Source of the DNA: Saprospiraceae bacterium
GTDB lineage: Bacteria > Bacteroidota > Bacteroidia > Chitinophagales > Saprospiraceae
NCBI GenBank assembly: GCA_016715465.1
Contig: JADKAA010000024.1
Coordinates: 992,001-1,056,000 of the forward strand
Length of the DNA stretch: 64,000 bases
Direction: 5' to 3'
Every line of letters begins with the position of its first letter. Positions within the stretch are counted from its first letter, which is position 1. Positions 35,986 through 45,190 of this stretch are shown here, one piece after another. Position numbers and translations under genes: made by a program. The notes under the pieces were generated by a model that was given only the letters and a program-made list of their open reading frames with translations, was not told where the DNA came from and did no database searches.

Positions 35986-38389
35986 TTAAAACTTCACATC
36001 ACCCAACATGGTTACTTGACCACTATCATTGTTGAGTAGTTTTGCAGGTATGCCGGAACTTAAATTTCGGCAATCTACATTTTTTAAAGTGAGGTTGCCA
36101 AAATTGGTGATGACCACTGCATTGGCATGTTCGGAGACAATGCCCAGGTTTTCCAGGGTTATGTCATACCCTGCAAAGGTGTTGAATATAGCTGGGGCTG
36201 CCGATCTGATGTACATCTTGCCGGCATTTTCATTGATGAGGTAAATGTTCTTATCAATGATCAGCCCATGTGTGTCCACCTCAATGGTATCCAATGCGAT
36301 TACAGCACTGAAGGTAATGGTGTCGCCTTCACCGGCGCATGCCAGTGCCTGTTTCAGGGATCCATTGCCATCCGGTAAGGTATTGGTGACCGTTTTGCAG
36401 TTTGCAGGATAATTGGTTCCGGATTTATGGATGATGACCTTTTTGCTTTGTGCTCCGTTTTTACTTACCACTAGGGTGTCACTGGCCAAAGAGTCCATGC
36501 GAATGAAATGGGTGCTGCGGCGGGATGCCCGGTTAAAGTCAAAATCGAAATTCAGGGAATCTTCAAGCATCAGATCTCTGACTACTCCGTCTGAGAAAAT
36601 CCCCTGAATGGAAAACTCCATGGAATCATGTTGGTTGAGATAAATGGACCCGGGGGTTGTGAGGATGCTGTCGAATTCAGCGGATGTGCCAAAGTTTAGG
36701 GTTACACTGTCCTGATCCAGAATGCTGCCATCCGCATCCAGGCCCAATAGCACCAAGGTGTGCGGACCATAAAGCCGGGTGGGCGTAGGAAACCTCAGGC
36801 TGTCACCATTCGCGATTGTAAACATCACAGACAACGAATCCGGGTGGGTAGCCAGTGTTACCAGGATGCTGTCCACCATCGAATACGAATATTGTATGGT
36901 GAGGCTGTCTCCGCCATTGGCGCTTGTTCCCGAGTTGGGCGTAATGAACTCCACGTCGGCTGTGATCCGGTCATCAACTTTTTCCCGACCGCGGAAAGGA
37001 AGACAGGGCGCATTGAAGGTGTACGATAAACTCACACTTCCATAGGAACTGGAAAAATGGGTACTGGTAATGGGTTCGTTGAGCATCTCATTTACTTTGT
37101 CCATAACGGTTGGGTTAGCAACAGCCCCCATGTGCACCTGGTCTGAAATGTCTGAGGTGTATATGCCCAATAACCCTCCCTTCTGACTCTCCCGGGCAAC
37201 AATGCCATCATGGAAATCGCCATCAAATATATCGTCCAGAAAGACACCTCCGCAGTGTTTAAGCATAAAGCCCATGACAAAGCTTGCCGTTGACATATTT
37301 TGGAAAAAACTTATGGCGGGGGGAACTCAATGGATCGGTCACTGTAAGGATGGCATGTACTTTGGCATCGCCAAGTATAGCGGCAGTTCTCACCCCATTG
37401 ATTTCGGGGTAGCCCACCCGCAGATCGGATACCGCTCCGGCATAGGAGTTCATCCCTGCAGCTGCCAATGCGGATGCGATCACGTTTCCATATTGGGTAT
37501 TGTCCAGCACAAAATTGGCCATCTGCGAACCGGCATGCGGTGTATTGCATGTGATCACCCGGTTGATGTCCTTGTTTTGGGCATAAAGCGGATTTTTCAT
37601 ATACAAACGTGTCAGAATACCACCCATAGAGTGACAGACAATGTTAACCTTTCCCACCGCAACCATTCTGTCCTGACTTTGTTTGATCACATTAAAAATA
37701 CCATCGGGAATTACATTGGTGTTGTCTATAAACTGGCGGTCATTCGTACTTTCATAATTGGCACTGTACAGTTGAAAATCCTGATAGTTTCCGCTGCCGG
37801 TGAGGTTACTTTTCATAGCGTCAAAAGCGGTCCCGTTACTCCATAAACCATGCACCATCAACACAGGTGGTCGGCGAACACTGATGATCATGGTACCCAG
37901 TGTGGCATTTGTACCAACGATCTGCACATAGATGCTTCTAAAATCCAAACCTTCATCCGGACCAATTAGTGGGTGGGTATATTTAAAAAATGTAGTCGAT
38001 CCGTTTTTACTGACTTTCTCCATTACACCATAAAGCGTAGGCAGAGAATTACCCACCTGTTCAAAATTATCATCGAGCTGTATGAGATCAAAAGGATAAT
38101 TACTTGCTGCCGGAGGATCACAGGATTCTCTGGTGATTTCTAAAAATGTAGAGGTAGTGCCATCCGCTGCCACCCTAATTTCCGATATAAATTCGGTCGA
38201 TGAGCAAACCTGTGCGATCAATTCTTTGTTTCCAAATTTTGAATGGTTATTGATTTTGTGAAAATGTTGGATTCTAAAGAACCGGTCATCCAAATTACTG
38301 GCACAATTGCAATTTGAATAGGGTAGTTCGTTTTGACTTCCCGCGGAGAATTGAAATAGTAGTAAGGTCAGAAGTAAGGTAATTCTCAT
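35986..38389 (-). CDS. Secreted lipase-like alpha/beta hydrolase with a beta-helix tail, frameshifted
   Basis: Two frames, 37259-38389 and 35986-37296, make one protein of about 800 residues. The first part has a signal peptide and a lipase-like fold: PVLMVHGLWSNGTAFDAM, then the elbow VNIVCHSMGGILTRLY, then CNTPHAGSQMANF. The second part continues the hydrolase (KHCGGVFLDDIFDGDFHDGIV), then has beta repeats and a right-handed-helix-like end (GSLKQALACAGEGDTITFS). The break is at the A6 run 37304-37309: one base fewer gives KFFQNMSTASFVMGF. A real inactivation and an assembly error are both possible. It probably acts on extracellular lipids or esters. Confidence 0.72.
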
Positions 38390-38721
38390 AGTAATTAAGT
38401 TGAATGTATGACTCTTTCAAATAATTCAATTTACCATAAAATTAAATCATCTTTCCTTTAATTAAAATATTAGGTTCAGATTTTTTATTAAAATCTATGA
38501 ATTCATAGAGTGGTAATTCAAAAGTTGGAGGATATCCATCTCAAGTTATACACTTTTATTGACCATAAACCATTCTGACTATTGGTGCATTAAAACTTTA
38601 TTTCATTTTAGCTGGATGATATAGATTATTACCATGTCAAAATGATATTTATCATTGACAATCTTCGTATTAAGGCTTATATTATCAAAAAATATTTTTC
38701 ATGTGGTATAAGCATTCCTGA
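38390..38721. other. AT-rich intergenic region
   Basis: Between the lipase start and the IS30 left end. No repeat family or gene is seen. It should hold the lipase promoter. Confidence 0.3.
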
Positions 38722-39826
38722 ATTCAAGCTGCAAATGCAACTTTCTTTGTTAAAAAAATAAATTCCTCATTTGGGGTTCTATATCCCAGTCTTTTTCTAG
38801 GTCGGTTGTTTAACATTTTTTCTACGTATTTTACTTCACTCCATGTTAAAGATTCAAAATTAGTCTTTTTAGGGAAGTATTGTCTGATCAATCCATTCAA
38901 ATTTTCATTTGATCCTCTTTGCCAACTCGAATATGGATCGGCAAAGTAAAACTGTACCTCTAGTTTTTCTTCTATCATTTTAAATTTTGCAAATTCCTTA
39001 CCGTTGTCTGATGTTATTGTGTGTATCATCTTCTTATAAGGTTCCAAGGCTTTGATTATTATTTTGGCCACCTTCATTGAGTCTTTTGTCTTGGTTAATT
39101 TAATCCAACTAAGGCCAGACCTACGGTCATTGATGGTTATTAATGCACCCTTGTGTTTTTCTCCAATAATCAAATCAACTTCAAGGTCTCCTACTCTTGT
39201 GTACTCTTCTACTATTTTAGGCCTTTCAGCTATACCTTTGGTATCCTGAATTTTACCACGATTATCTGGAAGTGCACACCTTTTTTTCTTCCTCTTCTTT
39301 CTTCTTAAGTGAGTATGTAACTGACCCCCTTTTTTTCTATCAAGTGCTATGTATTTATAAATCGTCTCAGGACTAACAAGATCTAGCCCCTCGGAATTAG
39401 GCCTGTTACTAATCTGTTCTGGGCTCCATTGATCCTCAATTTTCTTTTCAATGTACTCCTTAACAGGTTCTGTAAGTTTGACCCTTTTGGGCTTGCTATG
39501 TAGCCTGCTTTGATACTTTTTGTGCGCTAATTCAGGCTTATATTTCCCGGTTCTCTGATCACAATTACGCATAATTTCTCTGCTAACAACCGATTTGTCT
39601 TTGCCAATCGCTATTCCAATCTCATCCAACTTTTTATTCTTTGACAGCATTCTTGAAATTACATATCTTTGTTCTAAGGTTACATGACTCATATATACAT
39701 CTTTTGGACGAGGGACAATATAAGACAAGTATTCCATTCAGAAGAGAGGGGGAGCCTTCCCTCTTTCTTTTGAAAAAATATTATCTCGTTATTGTCTACC
39801 TCAAAAGTTGCATTTGTGACTTGAAT
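38722..39826 (-). mobile_element. IS30-family insertion sequence
   Basis: Terminal inverted repeats of about 23 bp bound the element. The left is ATTCAAG-CTG-CAAATGCAACTTT (38722-38744). The right, read on the opposite strand, is ATTCAAG-TCA-CAAATGCAACTTT (39804-39826), so they differ only in the three-base middle. One transposase gene fills the interval. No clear target duplication was found. Confidence 0.8.
38724..39692 (-). CDS. IS30-family transposase
   Basis: 322 residues from the ATG at 39692 (MSHVTLEQRYVISRML), which matches the usual family start; the ORF extends 15 codons further upstream. The N-terminal HTH includes IGIAIGKDKSVVSREIMRN. The DDE core includes GDLEVDLIIGEKHKGALITI (D), HTITSDNGKEFAKF (D) and GSNENLNGLIRQYFPK (E). 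The stop codon lies inside the left inverted repeat. The gene appears intact, so the element may be active. Confidence 0.92.
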   Translation of the reverse strand: MSHVTLEQRYVISRMLSKNKKLDEIGIAIGKDKSVVSREIMRNCDQRTGKYKPELAHKKYQSRLHSKPKRVKLTEPVKEYIEKKIEDQWSPEQISNRPNSEGLDLVSPETIYKYIALDRKKGGQLHTHLRRKKRKKKRCALPDNRGKIQDTKGIAERPKIVEEYTRVGDLEVDLIIGEKHKGALITINDRRSGLSWIKLTKTKDSMKVAKIIIKALEPYKKMIHTITSDNGKEFAKFKMIEEKLEVQFYFADPYSSWQRGSNENLNGLIRQYFPKKTNFESLTWSEVKYVEKMLNNRPRKRLGYRTPNEEFIFLTKKVAFAA

Positions 39827-39842
39827 CTACAATTTCTTAAAG

Positions 39843-41759
39843 ATGGTTGTGAGCAAGTTATGGTTGCTCTTTGTGTTTTACCAGGTCACTGACGCAATTG
39901 GGGCTTCAAATTCTGACTTGTCAAAACCTTTGGTAAAATCTACAGGCGTGTGGATTTTACAGGAAGCCAGGATGCGTTTTGAGCCTTACGATAAAGGAAG
40001 TTGTTATCCTGATAAAATATCGGGAGGGGGTGAGTTTGACCTTGTCATTACACAAAATTTTGTTTGTGATGCGGCTGCAAAATCACCTGCTGAATTTAAA
40101 GCAGGATTCAAATGGTCGCGACCCCCCGCAAGGCTTCTACCTGGTGAAGCCGTACCGATTACCCTTTCTGCGGACTATCTTGGCGGTACGCCAGATTTTG
40201 GTATCTGTTCCATTTTTACCTATTTCAAAGATTTTAGTCACAAAATGGGTGGCAGCGGAGTGACCGGTTTAATTAATGGTCAGCACCACTATGAATATGA
40301 CAATAGCAGGGAAAAATTGGTAATTGCCCCATTATTTTCGGTAGAAAACAATAAATTACAGACCCTCGTAGTCAAAATACGGGGTAGTAGTAATTGGTAC
40401 TGGGAATATGACTACAAGTGGTCAGATTTTGAAAACGACCATCTTCCCGCAGACATTACCATTGATTGGGGTACACGGGGTGATGCCCTCAAAGGCAGCC
40501 CGGGCAAACAATTCAATGTCTATTTACCGCCCGGTGGATCGCCCTCATCCAGGCTTTGGGGTACCGACATCTACACGGATGACAGTTCAATCGGAACAGC
40601 AGCGGTTCATGCCGGTTTGCTTACTTTTTCGAAAGGAGGACACATTGTGGTAGAGAAAATGGCAGGACAAGCTTATTATGTGGGAAGTACGCGTTTTGGT
40701 GTCACCAGTGCAAATTGGGGTGCTTATGGTGCCAGCTTTATTTTAACATCATCAGGGTCTGTAATCAAACCGGATCCGAAAGCCATAGCTGCCGATTGGA
40801 ACACGCAGGCCAACAACTTCCGGGGCCGCAACGGAGAAAGGTTCACCTATACTTTCCCAGCCGGCGGCACCCTGTCAAGTCGGGTATGGGGCACGGATGT
40901 ATATACAGATGACAGTTCGATTGGTTCCTGTGCGGTACATGCCGGCCTCATTACGGCAGCGAGTGGAGGTACGGTAACCATCGAGATCAGGACAGGGCAA
41001 TCCGCATATAAGGGTACTACCCGTAATGGCGTGGGGAGCAAAGATTATGGGGCTTATTCGGGCAGTTTTGTATTTGTCGGAGGAAATGCAGGGGTAATCA
41101 TCAACCCCGATCCGAAAGTCATAACAGCCGATTGGAACACGCAGGCCGATAACTTCCGGGGTCGGACCGGAGAAAGGTTCACCTATACTTTTCCGGCCGG
41201 CGGCACCATCTCCAGCCGTGTCTGGGGCACCGATGTATATACGGATGACAGTTCGATTGGTTCCTGCGCGGTACATGCGGGCCTCATCACGGCAGCGGGC
41301 GGAGGTACGGTGACCATCGAGATCAGGGCAGGTCAATCCTCGTACAAGGGCACTTCCCGCAATGGAGTGGTAAGCAAAGACTATGGAGCCTATTCGGGCA
41401 GCTTTGTATTTGTCGGAGGAAATGCAGGAGTAATCATCAACCCCGATCCAAAAGTCATAACAGCCGATTGGAACACGCAGGCCGATAACTTCCGGGGTCG
41501 GACCGGAGAAAGGTTCACCTATACTTTTCCGGCCGGCGGCACCCTGTCAAGTCGGGTATGGGGCACGGATGTATATACAGATGACAGTTCGATTGGTTCC
41601 TGTGCAGTACATGCGGGACTGATCACAGCAGCCCGTGGAGGCATAGTGACCATCGAGATCCGTGCCGGACAATCTGCTTACAAGGGCACTACCCGCAATG
41701 GCGTGGGGAGTAAAGACTATGGGGCCTATTCGGGCAGTTTTGTGTTTGTAGGATATTGA
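39843..41759 (+). CDS. Secreted protein with four tandem LCCL domains
   Basis: 638 residues. It starts 16 bp inside the right flank of the IS30 element, with a possible signal peptide (SKLWLLFVFYQVTDAIGA). About 170 residues of a beta-rich N-terminal domain precede four LCCL domains, each with a core WGTDxYTDDSSIGxxAVHAGL. The first is diverged; the last three are nearly identical at the DNA level (about 40780-41090, 41100-41410, 41440-41757), with 107-residue spacing. LCCL domains are mostly known from animal and protist secreted proteins. They probably mediate adhesion or ligand binding. The promoter may have been displaced by the IS. Confidence 0.85.
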   Translation: MVVSKLWLLFVFYQVTDAIGASNSDLSKPLVKSTGVWILQEARMRFEPYDKGSCYPDKISGGGEFDLVITQNFVCDAAAKSPAEFKAGFKWSRPPARLLPGEAVPITLSADYLGGTPDFGICSIFTYFKDFSHKMGGSGVTGLINGQHHYEYDNSREKLVIAPLFSVENNKLQTLVVKIRGSSNWYWEYDYKWSDFENDHLPADITIDWGTRGDALKGSPGKQFNVYLPPGGSPSSRLWGTDIYTDDSSIGTAAVHAGLLTFSKGGHIVVEKMAGQAYYVGSTRFGVTSANWGAYGASFILTSSGSVIKPDPKAIAADWNTQANNFRGRNGERFTYTFPAGGTLSSRVWGTDVYTDDSSIGSCAVHAGLITAASGGTVTIEIRTGQSAYKGTTRNGVGSKDYGAYSGSFVFVGGNAGVIINPDPKVITADWNTQADNFRGRTGERFTYTFPAGGTISSRVWGTDVYTDDSSIGSCAVHAGLITAAGGGTVTIEIRAGQSSYKGTSRNGVVSKDYGAYSGSFVFVGGNAGVIINPDPKVITADWNTQADNFRGRTGERFTYTFPAGGTLSSRVWGTDVYTDDSSIGSCAVHAGLITAARGGIVTIEIRAGQSAYKGTTRNGVGSKDYGAYSGSFVFVGY

Positions 41760-42054
41760 TTGAATCGTAAATTTTCCTTCAACAGAAAGGTAGAGATCAA
41801 ATCCTAATTAATTCTGACAAGAATTAGAAAAGCATACTCACGCCATCTAAAAGAAAAACACGACTGGAGAACATAAAAGATTGGCGTTAGCCAGATCTGT
41901 TTTTGCGATTTTCCTCTCCCCCCGTATAGGTTTTGTCGTTGCCACTCGCAGGTGCTCGTGGTTCCCTTGCTAAAATGACCTGTCGGCCATTTTTTTGGCT
42001 TCGCCAAACCGCTCGGTCATCACGATTCACCGATTCTCACGATTCCCCAAACCC
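41760..42054. repeat. Intergenic region with family A and B repeats
   Basis: Holds a family B fragment TTGGCGTTAGCCAGATCT (41881-41898) and a family A unit (about 41937-42010). The hairpins of the latter read AAAATGACC-TGTC-GGCCATTTT and TTTGGC-TTC-GCCAAA, both changed relative to other copies while keeping pairing. It is too short for the missing ABC permease. Confidence 0.6.
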
Positions 42055-42798
42055 TCACTGCCACCTTTGCAGCATGCCCAATTGAGCGCCGTAACACCGG
42101 GCAATGTTTTCCTGTGTAAAAGCAGTCTTTGTATCACCCAGGGCGATGAGTCTTTGGTTGATGAGGATTACCTTGTCGAAATATTGTTCCACCGTAGTGA
42201 GGTCGTGGTGGACCACCAATAGCGTCTTTCCTTCAGAGGCCATTTTTTTCATGGCGGAGACAATTCGTTCTTCGGTGGACATGTCCACACCCACGAAGGG
42301 CTCATCAAAGAAAAATAGATCGGCTTGCTGGCATAAAGCCCTGGCAATAAAAACCCGTTGTTGCTGTCCTCCAGACAATTGCCCGATTTGCCGGTCGGCG
42401 AGTTCAGCGATGCCGAGTTCGACCATAGCTTCTTCTGCGAGTTTCAGGTCATTTTTGTTAAGGCGTTCTAGCAGTCCTTTGTGTGGATATCGGCCCATGA
42501 GTACGATGTCTTTGACAGAGGCTGGAAATTCCCAGTCTATGTCATCTTTCTGCGGCACATAAGCAATGCGCTTGCGGGAATGTTTTACCTCAGCACCAAA
42601 TACTTTAATCTCCCCGGCATTGGGTTCCAACAGACCGAGAATGGCCTTGAACAAAGTGGACTTGCCGGCACCATTGGGCCCAATGAGGCCATAGGTATGA
42701 CCTGCTTCAACCTGCATATACATGTTTGTAAGGATTCGCTTGTTGCCGTAGGAGACCGACAAACCTTTAACCTCAATGGGCAGTATGTCGTTGTTCAT
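42055..42798 (-). CDS. Metal (Mn/Zn/Fe) ABC transporter ATP-binding protein
   Basis: 247 residues. Walker A is GPNGAGKST, the signature is LSGGQQQRVFIARAL, Walker B is DLFFFDEPFVGVD, and the switch histidine is in VVHHDLTTVE. The segment YVPQKDDIDWEFPASVKDIVLMGRYP is specific to the MntB/ZnuC/TroB group that imports manganese, zinc or iron. It overlaps the binding-protein gene by 4 bases (ATGA). No permease gene follows, which is unusual for this operon type. Confidence 0.92.
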   Translation of the reverse strand: MNNDILPIEVKGLSVSYGNKRILTNMYMQVEAGHTYGLIGPNGAGKSTLFKAILGLLEPNAGEIKVFGAEVKHSRKRIAYVPQKDDIDWEFPASVKDIVLMGRYPHKGLLERLNKNDLKLAEEAMVELGIAELADRQIGQLSGGQQQRVFIARALCQQADLFFFDEPFVGVDMSTEERIVSAMKKMASEGKTLLVVHHDLTTVEQYFDKVILINQRLIALGDTKTAFTQENIARCYGAQLGMLQRWQ

Positions 42799-43775
42799 TT
42801 TTTCAATTTAAGGATGAGTAAAACCCAGCTGAGCAAAAGGGCAGCAATAAGTATGGCATACATGGACCAGTTGATGCCGGTAGAAAGCGAGATGCCTGTT
42901 TTAACCTGACGGCTAAGTGCACCGGCAATCACATCGGCATTGTGCCTCATCATGCCCAGATAACTTTCGCCCTCTGTTCCCGGTTCGCCCACTGAATCGG
43001 CATACAGACTGCCTCCAATGATGACATTGTGGTCGTGTGCGATCTGCATGAGCATCTTGGGATTGATGGTGCTTTCGATGAAAATAGCGGGCACTTTTTG
43101 TTTGGTCAAGGCTTCAATGACACGCTCCATGTCGCCCGTCTGCGCATCGGCATCGGTGGATACACCCATCATGGCATTAATCTTTAGTCCATACTTATTC
43201 CCGAAATAACTGAAGGCGTCGTGGGAAGTAATGAGAATGCGCTGTGCCGGAGGTATCTCAGCCATGCGCCTTTGGATATATTGATGCAATTCCGTGAGTT
43301 CTTCTTTATAGACAAAATAATTCTTTTCATAATCCTGAGCGTGTCCAGGGTCCATAGTCACCAGGGCGTCCTTGATGTTTTTGAGGTAAATAAGACCGTT
43401 CTCCGCATCCATCCAGGCGTGCGGATCTACCGCATTTTGGTGTTCTGCAGACTTGATAGCCTCGATGCCTTCTGTGATTAGCACCACGCGGGCCTTGGTT
43501 CCTGAAGTGTCTATGACTTCATTGATCCAACCTTCAAAGGTAAGTCCGTTGATGAGGATGAGGGATGCACCCGCCAGCAAACGGGCATCGTCGGGTGTGG
43601 CCTCATATTTATGAGGGTCTCCTCCAATGGGTACAATGGACTGCACCTCGATGTGGTCGCCACCAATGCGTTTTGACATATCCGCAAATATGGAGGCAGA
43701 AGATACCACCAGCGGCTTCTGGCCATAAGCCACCAAACAAATTAGCAAATGCACCAGTGTAAGAAACTTTTTCAT
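42795..43775 (-). CDS. Metal ABC transporter substrate-binding protein with a C-terminal membrane anchor
   Basis: About 326 residues of the TroA/ZnuA/MntC family. A signal peptide precedes PLVVSSASIFADMSKRIGGDHIEV. The metal ligands are in GGDPHKYEATPDD, DPHAWMDAENG and the FIESTINPK/GGSLYADS region. Instead of a lipobox it ends with a transmembrane helix, MYAILIAALLLSWVLLILKLKK. The ATG at 43775 overlaps the regulator stop by 4 bases. It delivers Mn, Zn or Fe to the transporter; which metal cannot be told from sequence. Confidence 0.9.
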   Translation of the reverse strand: MKKFLTLVHLLICLVAYGQKPLVVSSASIFADMSKRIGGDHIEVQSIVPIGGDPHKYEATPDDARLLAGASLILINGLTFEGWINEVIDTSGTKARVVLITEGIEAIKSAEHQNAVDPHAWMDAENGLIYLKNIKDALVTMDPGHAQDYEKNYFVYKEELTELHQYIQRRMAEIPPAQRILITSHDAFSYFGNKYGLKINAMMGVSTDADAQTGDMERVIEALTKQKVPAIFIESTINPKMLMQIAHDHNVIIGGSLYADSVGEPGTEGESYLGMMRHNADVIAGALSRQVKTGISLSTGINWSMYAILIAALLLSWVLLILKLKK

Positions 43776-44431
43776 ATCTTTTTCACCATTAGTGCCTGTG
43801 CAACGGGGTAGGAGATGGTACAATGTTCCCTGTTATCTACCTGGATGCGCAGCGAAGCGTCAAAATCGATGCGCTCTTCAATTTTGATGGTGGTACCCGG
43901 TTTTACCCGTATCTGATTGAGATAGCGCAAAAAGGCATTGCTATGTTCTTTTACGCCCAGCACCTGTCCGGTTTGTCCGGTGGACAATTCACTCAGCGGC
44001 ATTTGGTTGCGTATGGTAAACCGCCCTTCGGCATTTGGAATAGGGTCGCCGTGGGGGTCAAATTTAGGGTAATTGAGAAAGGCATCCAGCCTTGAGATGA
44101 GTTCCTCAGAATATATATGTTCCAGTTCCTCTGCCAGGTCATGGACGTGCTCCCAGTCAAACCGAAGCTTATCCACCAAAAACACTTCCCAAAGCCTGTG
44201 CCGCCGTATGAGGGACGTAGCGATGCGATTTCCCTCTGTTGTGAGGGTCACCCCCCGATACCGCTCATAATGGATCAACTCCTTCTCTGACAGCCTCTTG
44301 AGCATATCTGTCACCGAAGCAGGTGTCGTCTCCAGGTGCTTTGCCAGTGAGTTGGTTGAAGCCGATTTTTTCTCCTTTTCAGAGATCTTAAAGATGGCTT
44401 TGAGGTAATTTTCCTCTGTAAAAGAGAGCAT
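43772..44431 (-). CDS. DtxR/MntR-family metal-dependent repressor
   Basis: 219 residues. The N-terminal winged HTH (NSLAKHLETTPASVTDMLKRLSEKELIHYERYRGV) is followed by the dimer/metal domain with HRLWEVFLVDKLRFDWEHVHDLAEELEHI, and a C-terminal SH3-like FeoA domain. It should repress its own operon when metal is plentiful. It is the first gene of the repressor/binding-protein/ATPase operon, all joined by ATGA overlaps. A matching operator lies 34 bp upstream. Confidence 0.9.
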   Translation of the reverse strand: MLSFTEENYLKAIFKISEKEKKSASTNSLAKHLETTPASVTDMLKRLSEKELIHYERYRGVTLTTEGNRIATSLIRRHRLWEVFLVDKLRFDWEHVHDLAEELEHIYSEELISRLDAFLNYPKFDPHGDPIPNAEGRFTIRNQMPLSELSTGQTGQVLGVKEHSNAFLRYLNQIRVKPGTTIKIEERIDFDASLRIQVDNREHCTISYPVAQALMVKKI

Positions 44432-44464
44432 GGCCTACATTTTTCACAAAAGTATAAAATTAAT

Positions 44465-44480
44465 TTTAGATTAACTTAAA
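44465..44480. promoter_or_regulatory. Likely DtxR/MntR-type operator
   Basis: The 16-mer TTTAGATTAACTTAAA is an imperfect dyad close to the MntR-type pattern TTTAGGTTAACCTAAA. It lies 34 bp upstream of the repressor start, where binding would block transcription. Confidence 0.5.
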
Positions 44481-44583
44481 AAATATTTTCATAATGATCA
44501 TTTTCTGATTTTAGCTGTAAACCTGAGGGGCTGAACTACCCTGGCTATAATCTAACACTTCATAAAACCATATACCCTGACAA

Positions 44584-44861
44584 TTTCCCGCTGAAAACGC
44601 AGAAATATGGTTCTTTTAAATCAAAATGTCAAGAAAATTGAATTCACTTCCACTAAGCGGATACGTACGCAGAAATCGCTGATATTTTCTGGCTGCGCAG
44701 GTTAAACAGTTCTGTAGATACAAAATTTGGTCTTTATTTCCAGCAGACCATTAGCTTAGCCAGGTAGATTTCAGCGCATCTGGGTATAAATAAAGAAAGT
44801 AATTTTCTTCTTCTGGGGAATGGATTGAGAGTAGTATTTACTCTGCGTTTTCAGCGGGAAA
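44584..44861. repeat. MITE-like family C element
   Basis: Perfect 20-bp terminal inverted repeats, TTTCCCGCTGAAAACGCAGA at the left (44584-44603) and its exact complement at 44842-44861, enclose 238 bp of noncoding DNA. The interior holds a degenerate extra copy near 44660-44675 and a family B fragment (44753-44770). No ORF is present. Confidence 0.6.
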
Positions 44862-44929
44862 AAAGGTCAATACTTTGTTGTAAGCCAATTCAAAGTACAG
44901 CTGCATTCCTCTGAGCCATGACCGCACGT

Positions 44930-45000
44930 TTTGCGCAGCAAAAAAATGACAGACACGTCATTTTAGAAAGGGAACCACGAGCACCGCGAGTGGCAACTAT
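44930..45000 (-). repeat. Family A element, reverse orientation
   Basis: On the - strand it reads a leader ending GTGCTCGTGGTTCCCTTTC, then the hairpin AAAATGAC-GTGTCT-GTCATTTT. The stem differs from the 565-586 copy but still pairs, and the second hairpin is lost. Confidence 0.55.
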
Positions 45001-45051
45001 GAATTTCGTTGTGATATTAAAATGTTTTTGAGAACAAATTAGCTAACTTTT

Positions 45052-45130
45052 AGCATTGCCCTAAGGCGAAGCCGCATTGCCCTAAGCCGCAGGCGTATTG
45101 CCCTAAGCCGCAGGCGTATTGCCCTATGCC
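45052..45130. repeat. Tandem 21-bp repeat, about four units
   Basis: Units of GCATTGCCCTAAGCCGCAGG type occur about four times in a row (the first with GGCGAAGCC), ending in a truncated ATTGCCCTATGCCG. It sits just before the pabB gene and has no visible coding function. Confidence 0.7.
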
Positions 45131-45190
45131 GTATTGTTAAAAATTTCCCTATCATTGCATCAAAATAAAACATTGTCCTGGATATCTGAT

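Noticed and set aside
41760..42054. Remnant of the missing ABC permease
   Set aside because: The interval is only 295 bp, filled with family A and B repeats, and no frame encodes permease-like helices.
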